From: Gammaproteobacteria bacterium
GTDB lineage: Bacteria; Pseudomonadota; Gammaproteobacteria; GRL18
Assembly: GCA_030632625.1 (NCBI GenBank)
Contig: DAOVUK010000082.1
Span: 1 to 9,428, forward strand
DNA length: 9,428 nucleotides
Direction of reading: 5' to 3'
Position 1 is the first letter of the stretch; the number at the start of each line of letters is the position of its first letter. This document shows, one piece after another, positions 8,501-9,428 of the stretch. The notes beneath the pieces are model-generated. The model saw only the letters and a program-made list of their open reading frames with translations. It did not search any database and was not told where the DNA came from. The position numbers were made by a program, and so were the translations under genes.

Positions 8501-9059
8501 AGTTTGCATAGGCAATTTTAGGCACGGCCTTTTTCTCACCGGGGATGGGTAAACCGCCTTCTGAAATATGGAAAGAGCCTGCTGTAGTCCGGCGATCACG
8601 AGAAGTATTGTGTACAACGCCCTGGCTGACACGGTAACTTTTAACAAATTCAGATTCAAAATAATCCCCGTCGGCAGGCAGGGATAGTTCACGAGCGACA
8701 CCATGACGGTCTAATACTAAGGTGTTGGTGGGTAATGAAGGTTGATTTTCACTGCCGCTATCCCGCAGGTAATCATCCAGAAAATCCTGAATACGCTGGT
8801 CAGCCGGACAGAGATATTGTGATAATAAACGTGATTTTTCACGATAGCTTTGCAGCAGGTCATCAGCAATGGAGAAAAAATCATTATCGCAATCATGTGC
8901 TTTGCAGGCCGGGAGGCCGGAAGAATGCAGCTTCAGGTTAATATAAAGCTGTAAACGTTTTTTTTCATCGGCAGCTTCGTGTTTGTTACTACTGGTGTAT
9001 ACGCCTAATGATTTTGTTAAATCCATATTATAAAGTACCTTCACATCGTAATTGGGCAT
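5556..9059 (-). CDS. PPi-dependent phosphoenolpyruvate carboxykinase (PPi-PEPCK)
   Basis: This is a 1167-residue soluble protein. I recognise it as the large pyrophosphate-type PEPCK known from Entamoeba histolytica and Propionibacterium, which interconverts oxaloacetate + PPi with PEP + CO2 + Pi. It is about twice the length of GTP- or ATP-type enzymes. Features include a conserved block TILADNYFGYCKKEVKTQ (343-360) followed by EEEHSGGALAFPR (372-384), a P-loop-like CTVSGGGKSEISK (502-514) where classical PEPCKs have their kinase loop, and a long conserved C-terminal half with PVDSVLTGRRNNPPDPEAG (836-854), TGKSPSTTGAGSEGALTKGP (881-900) and LGYRITNLFVHGFFGKIFDN (987-1006). The last ~70 residues are charged helix. 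The ATG at 9059 has no Shine-Dalgarno. An internal ATG at residue 12 (9026) follows GAAGG about 11 bases upstream and may be the true start. The gene diverges from pyk, another PEP enzyme, which supports the call. The family name is from memory of motifs, not a search. The alternative is a conserved uncharacterised protein. Confidence 0.65.
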   Translation of the reverse strand: MPNYDVKVLYNMDLTKSLGVYTSSNKHEAADEKKRLQLYINLKLHSSGLPACKAHDCDNDFFSIADDLLQSYREKSRLLSQYLCPADQRIQDFLDDYLRDSGSENQPSLPTNTLVLDRHGVARELSLPADGDYFESEFVKSYRVSQGVVHNTSRDRRTTAGSFHISEGGLPIPGEKKAVPKIAYANLLHEALNPPEALMTLPFTSAQKEQAHSFSSLLLRPVVCPEIPGFEAEKTMEIRFFAPGTLTSNLDFVESIFGNAGNPSLSDNDAGLDIQHWVGHTGCVILAPHLVRMKKKDMGLPHIDNATERQIRDEMCWENEDDLYNNGQPFKITARDKRGIIVTILADNYFGYCKKEVKTQLSYSANLFGLAEEEHSGGALAFPRHNHGEEFGKDTRTKNTDYKFSDVIEKYGDFMELQEEGYAVDKNFPEILYVPETNLKMDLNEQEVTWTHNGRQQMIKLKPGKIYMHPSGYKIAMEKHPKAPSWRIVGTDAEGTFCHKPCTVSGGGKSEISKAVDDAVIYGPLFVNELDSAMKKMDEIISYDYSHRYLDEFTPDYTDKPPRSPLSMERSLGSMIKMFTPSEEKFTPEYNTWLETIPESIKALAFVIKRFYRPSWGSNWKKHFTVDMVDGVQGHELKYQDRQLIMSYLRVGFDTDGSWRIYKMRQDYVVAEKLQMEDDISASVVVPAKKLINMPAKNKHECVKLVKNCEYRLFQRPDDAIIKGFDKQTEYEMALPGNFFANYQPLTPEDLTELSEDQVEFDMYTPPMRNLLLDSLANGKSAVSSAHPLMVDGAPSKNPRYLQLRSDLATPIKRYLAEISARLHRRAPINETICFPVDSVLTGRRNNPPDPEAGIRSLAVYNPIHYQELPELFMDFICSLTGKSPSTTGAGSEGALTKGPFNALFPTADVNNALVSYILTDYSGFSSAAGYVGPKTRVNHDISLIIPEIWAQLKPEKRRPAYLINKGQLEKLEDFEHNGKTILASRLGYRITNLFVHGFFGKIFDNPSAVFDESILRPETQSMDDFADGINNIVEAQQKVAQNYLDDGSIEQACPPLKALLHIMASGKYEGKNAHHPEIRAMFTRDALLSSDWYQRRLEVKQERDITLWKRHIAYLTSYLERDSHAEEAKRLKISGQLKIAQEKLAQVSDKAYLDELLGTLGADPME

Positions 9060-9108
9060 CGTTACTGGCTACTGTACTGCTTGTGCATAGCTATCCACGG
9101 ATGATGGA

Positions 9109-9114
9109 ATTATA
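9109..9114 (-). promoter_or_regulatory. Putative -10 box of the PPi-PEPCK gene
   Basis: The minus strand reads TATAAT here, about 50 bases before the upstream-most ATG and about 83 before the internal one. No good -35 hexamer is seen near 9132-9137. A perfect 11-bp palindrome GGTAATTTACC (9121-9131) lies in what would be the spacer, so the promoter may be regulated. Confidence 0.4.
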
Positions 9115-9120
9115 AGAGCG

Positions 9121-9131
9121 GGTAATTTACC
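9121..9131. promoter_or_regulatory. Palindrome in PPi-PEPCK promoter spacer (possible operator)
   Basis: GGTAA-T-TTACC is perfectly symmetrical and lies between the putative -10 box and the expected -35 position of the minus-strand promoter. I do not recognise the cognate regulator. Confidence 0.3.
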
Positions 9132-9178
9132 AGATTTTAGATATTTTTTAAATGAAAGAAAGAAATTAGAGGAGGATA

Positions 9179-9247
9179 ATGTTTATATTGATTCGAGATT
9201 TTTATATATTATTTAATTATATCAAACAGATATCTTGTTTATATTAG
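9179..9247 (+). CDS. Micro-ORF of 22 codons with strong RBS, upstream of pyk (possible leader peptide)
   Basis: ATG at 9179 is preceded by AGGAGG (9170-9175) with only three bases between, one of the strongest Shine-Dalgarno matches in the window. The frame gives a 22-residue hydrophobic, Ile/Phe/Tyr-rich peptide (starts MFILIRDFY) ending at TAG 9245-9247. It lies 126 bases before the pyk start on the same strand. It could be a leader peptide, a small membrane protein, or chance in AT-rich DNA. The short SD spacing argues for caution. Confidence 0.25.
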   Translation: MFILIRDFYILFNYIKQISCLY

Positions 9248-9284
9248 AAAATACTTTGATTGAATACTTTTATGAACAACTTCT

Positions 9285-9313
9285 TTTGATCTCTTTAATC
9301 AAAGGTGATTAAA
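9285..9313. promoter_or_regulatory. Overlapping inverted repeats upstream of pyk (possible operator)
   Basis: TTTAATCA-AAGG-TGATTAAA (9294-9313) is a perfect 8-bp-arm dyad with a 4-base centre. It overlaps a second dyad, TTTGAT-N7-ATCAAA (9285-9303), so the half-site (T)GATT/AATCA recurs in both orientations. No U-tract follows, which favours a protein-binding site or alternative RNA hairpins rather than a terminator. It is 60-90 bases before the pyk start. Confidence 0.45.
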
Positions 9314-9373
9314 TTGTCTTTCCTGATTCAACTTATAGCAAGATACAATTACTGAGGTCGATAATAAAGCCCC

Positions 9374-9428
9374 ATGAGATACCCTGAAAATAAAACTAAA
9401 ATTGTCTGTACTATTGGTCCGGCAACCG
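9374..9428 (+). CDS. pyk: Pyruvate kinase, N-terminal fragment (cut by window end)
   Basis: The 18 codons present read MRYPENKTKIVCTIGPAT. The block TKIVCTIGPAT is the hallmark first strand of pyruvate kinase, the cytoplasmic enzyme that converts PEP + ADP to pyruvate + ATP. The ATG at 9374 is the first possible start after an in-frame TAA at 9365-9367. The nearest purine-rich SD (GAGG, 9354-9357) is rather far at 16 bases, so the translation signal is weak. The gene is divergent from the PPi-PEPCK gene, which acts on the same metabolite. The rest of the gene lies outside the window. Confidence 0.88.
   Translation, partial: MRYPENKTKIVCTIGPAT

Larger units (their letters stand above)
9060..9373. 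other. Divergent control region between PPi-PEPCK and pyk
   Basis: This 314-bp stretch without a recognised gene is strongly AT-rich in its right two thirds. It holds the TATAAT box and small palindrome of the PEPCK side, a 22-codon micro-ORF with a strong Shine-Dalgarno (9179-9247), and two overlapping inverted repeats (9285-9313) on the pyk side. I do not see a confident sigma-70 promoter for pyk, a tRNA or a known riboswitch. Confidence 0.7.

Noticed and set aside
5711..8941. Numerous 60-120 codon open frames on both strands inside the PPi-PEPCK gene
   Set aside because: They are shadows of the long coding frame: no ribosome sites, no recognisable domains, low-complexity or basic translations.
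9285..9303. FNR box TTGAT...ATCAA upstream of pyk
   Set aside because: The spacer between the arms is 7 bases (FNR needs 4), so the site does not fit FNR/CRP-type geometry.
1..9428. CRISPR array, tRNA/rRNA genes, insertion sequence ends
   Set aside because: No spaced direct repeats of CRISPR size, no cloverleaf or rRNA-like segments, and no transposase reading frame or terminal inverted repeats were seen on reading the window.

Overview
The window looks like chromosomal DNA of a free-living bacterium, most likely a gammaproteobacterium with moderate GC. The reasons are an assimilatory nitrate reductase of the NasA/BFD type beside a NarK-family transporter, a readable NtrC-box/sigma-54 arrangement between them, and proteobacterial-looking protein sequences. 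The exact lineage cannot be fixed from this sequence. An aquatic methylotroph or sulfur oxidiser would fit, but that is only a guess.

Layout. (1) Positions 1-900 are noticeably more AT-rich (about 28% GC in one 60-base line counted by hand). They carry two small plus-strand genes: a lysine-rich protein with a ribbon-helix-helix-like N-terminus, and a small GIY-YIG-fold protein. The first gene begins inside a 7-bp tandem repeat at the window edge. This stretch reads as accessory, possibly mobile-element-derived DNA. (2) Positions 990-5498 are a divergent nitrate-assimilation pair: a nitrate/nitrite MFS transporter (narK type, minus strand) and a cytoplasmic assimilatory nitrate reductase with a C-terminal [2Fe-2S] BFD-like domain (nasA, plus strand). 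The gap between them holds a near-consensus NtrC box and a good sigma-54 promoter directed at narK. (3) Positions 5556-9059 on the minus strand encode a very large (1167 aa) protein that I read as PPi-dependent phosphoenolpyruvate carboxykinase. It converges on nasA across a hairpin-forming spacer. (4) At the right edge, diverging from this gene, is the beginning of pyruvate kinase (pyk). The 314-bp intergenic region contains dyads, a putative -10 box and a 22-codon micro-ORF with a strong Shine-Dalgarno sequence.

How it works together. Nitrate would enter through the transporter and be reduced to nitrite in the cytoplasm by NasA. No nitrite reductase or NasA-partner reductase is present here, so those must be elsewhere. 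Both genes are probably switched on under nitrogen limitation by NtrC acting on sigma-54 RNA polymerase. At the right end, two enzymes acting on phosphoenolpyruvate, PPi-PEPCK (oxaloacetate/PEP interconversion using pyrophosphate) and pyruvate kinase (PEP to pyruvate), are transcribed divergently from one control region. This suggests a PEP-node control point. The most noteworthy items are the PPi-PEPCK/pyk pair, the NtrC/sigma-54 module, the recurring heptamer repeats in gene borders, and the two AT-rich small genes. I see no CRISPR array, RNA gene or recognisable defence system.
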